Source: Deltaproteobacteria bacterium UBA5754 (GTDB lineage Bacteria; Desulfobacterota; Dissulfuribacteria; Dissulfuribacterales; UBA5754). Taken from it: a stretch of DNA of 6,399 nt. The notes beneath the pieces are model-generated. The model saw only the letters and a program-made list of their open reading frames with translations, made no database searches and was not told the DNA's origin. The DNA lies in contig DIFG01000007.1 in the NCBI GenBank assembly GCA_002419025.1, positions 1 through 6,399 of the forward strand, read 5' to 3'. How positions within the stretch are numbered: position 1 is the stretch's first letter; every line of letters begins with the position of its first letter. Shown here piece after piece: positions 5,864 through 6,399 of the stretch. A program made the translations under genes and the position numbers.

Positions 5864-6206
5864 AGGCTTTATACACGATCTCTCCGGTTTTATCGGCTTC
5901 CCTGTAAATCAATCCTGGGACATCTTTTATCTGCTGCCATTTGCTGTAGGGGGCCACCAGAAGATCAAACGGCATAAGTATTTTTCCTAACCCTTCACGG
6001 ATCCGCACGCTTTCCCTTCGCAGGTTTTCCATCTCATCGCCGATGATCACAAGAAAGTCCACGTCACTGTTGCGGCCGTAGGCCTTTCTCACGTAGGAGC
6101 CAAAGAGAACGATCTATCGAGGTTGAGCGACTTCAGTGATTTTCCGGATGTCGGATTCAACTTTAGCCGGGGTGATTTCCCAAACATGGAAAGTAGATGC
6201 CCTCAT
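5862..6206 (-). pseudogene. MNT-type nucleotidyltransferase (HEPN-MNT antitoxin family), interrupted by in-frame TAG
   Basis: From the ATG at 6204-6206 the minus-strand frame reads MRASTFHVWEITPAKVESDI, then RKITEVAQPR, then TAG (6114-6116), then IVLFGSYVRKAYGRNSDVDF and on to a TGA at 5862-5864. Counting the stop as one position this is 114 positions, the normal size for minimal nucleotidyltransferases. GSY (36-38) and the metal-binding pair SDVD (47-50, D48 and D50) are intact. The C-terminal LMPFDLLVAPYSKW segment carries the third acidic residue. Intact relatives usually have Lys, Arg or Gln at the interrupted position; AAG or CAG becomes TAG by one change. The GTG at 6092 would allow reinitiation, but only after the GSY motif, so that product should be inactive. 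A weak aggg precedes the ATG. In intact systems the MNT protein AMPylates and silences the HEPN RNase. The partner beside it is also broken, so decay is favoured over readthrough. Confidence 0.8.
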
Positions 6207-6227
6207 AAATTACCCTGGATCCGTGAG
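6207..6227 (-). repeat. 21-base direct repeat, copy A, abutting the MNT start codon
   Basis: On the minus strand this reads ctcacggat-c-cagg-g-ta-a-ttt, directly followed by the ATG of the MNT gene. It matches copy B (6321-6341) at 18 of 21 positions by hand count. The copies are 114 bases apart in the same orientation. The repeat includes the weak Shine-Dalgarno of the MNT gene. Confidence 0.6.
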
Positions 6228-6260
6228 CGTGCAGATTGCAATGTCCCTATTGGGCCTGTT

Positions 6261-6278
6261 GGGGTCAAATTTTACCCC
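6261..6278. repeat. 18-base near-palindrome
   Basis: The bases ggggtcaaattttacccc are self-complementary except for one pair (positions 6 and 13 of the 18). The site lies between the two copies of the direct repeat, upstream of the MNT remnant. It could be a dyad operator or a chance or mobile-element-related palindrome. No further support is visible. Confidence 0.4.
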
Positions 6279-6320
6279 CTGGCGACCTTCTTCCTCCTCT
6301 TGTGTCTGTCAGAATAGAGG

Positions 6321-6341
6321 AAAATATCCTGAATCCGTGAG
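6321..6341 (-). repeat. 21-base direct repeat, copy B
   Basis: On the minus strand this reads ctcacggat-t-cagg-a-ta-t-ttt and matches copy A (6207-6227) at 18 of 21 positions. It is not followed by a start codon. It could be a duplicated leader or operator of the HEPN-MNT pair, or the scar of a deleted element; the sequence does not decide. Confidence 0.6.
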
Positions 6342-6399
6342 ATAAGCACTCAACCTTTCAATTTTACAGAATAAGCCGGCGGCCGGGGTATTTGTTCCG

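Noticed and set aside
6114..6116. TAG as a pyrrolysine or other recoding codon in the MNT gene
   Set aside because: No family precedent is known to me, and the adjacent HEPN partner is also broken, so simple decay or a base error is more likely.
6123..6345. Short plus-strand frames opposite and beyond the MNT remnant
   Set aside because: They have no recognisable motif or ribosome binding site, and they run antisense to the coding signature of the MNT gene.

Overview
The window looks like chromosomal DNA of a moderately GC-rich anaerobic bacterium, most plausibly a sulfate-reducing or syntrophic member of the Desulfobacterota (former Deltaproteobacteria). This is inferred from gene content: ferredoxin-type MinD ATPases next to a Mrp ATPase and a NifX/NifB-like small protein, a combination typical of strict anaerobes. 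Nothing in the window fixes the species.

Bases 1-3211 hold a tight five-gene plus-strand block. Two MinD-like ATPases each carry two inserted [4Fe-4S] ferredoxin motifs; the first is cut by the window edge inside its Walker A motif. They are followed by a Mrp/NBP35 Fe-S carrier ATPase, a NifX/NifB-type (orange-protein-like) small protein and an FmdB-type zinc-ribbon protein with a cysteine-rich tail. The first three junctions are 4-base ATGA or GTGA overlaps, so the genes are very probably co-transcribed and translationally coupled. The set resembles the ORP (orange protein) cluster of Desulfovibrio, where the Mrp and ORP domains are fused in one protein; here they are separate overlapping genes.

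Bases 3212-3319 are an AT-richer spacer filled by a 7-base repeat array: four units in one orientation, an 11-base gap, then seven units in the other. It can fold into a long imperfect hairpin and ends one base before the next start codon, which has no visible Shine-Dalgarno sequence. That next gene (3320-4906) is a fused HisH-HisF imidazole glycerol phosphate synthase whose HisF half carries the insertions of eukaryotic HIS7 rather than the compact bacterial form.

Convergent to it on the minus strand is an XdhC/CoxI-family protein (4947-5738) with no molybdenum hydroxylase gene in view. Upstream of xdhC on the same strand are the remains of a HEPN-MNT toxin-antitoxin pair. The MNT nucleotidyltransferase (5862-6206) is interrupted by an in-frame TAG just before its GSY motif. 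The HEPN gene (5753-5863) survives only as an N-terminal fragment with no start codon and an internal stop, ending at the xdhC ribosome binding site.

Bases 6207-6399 hold no gene that I can support. They contain a near-perfect 21-base direct repeat, one copy abutting the MNT start codon, and an 18-base near-palindrome. No tRNA, rRNA, CRISPR array or intact mobile element was seen.
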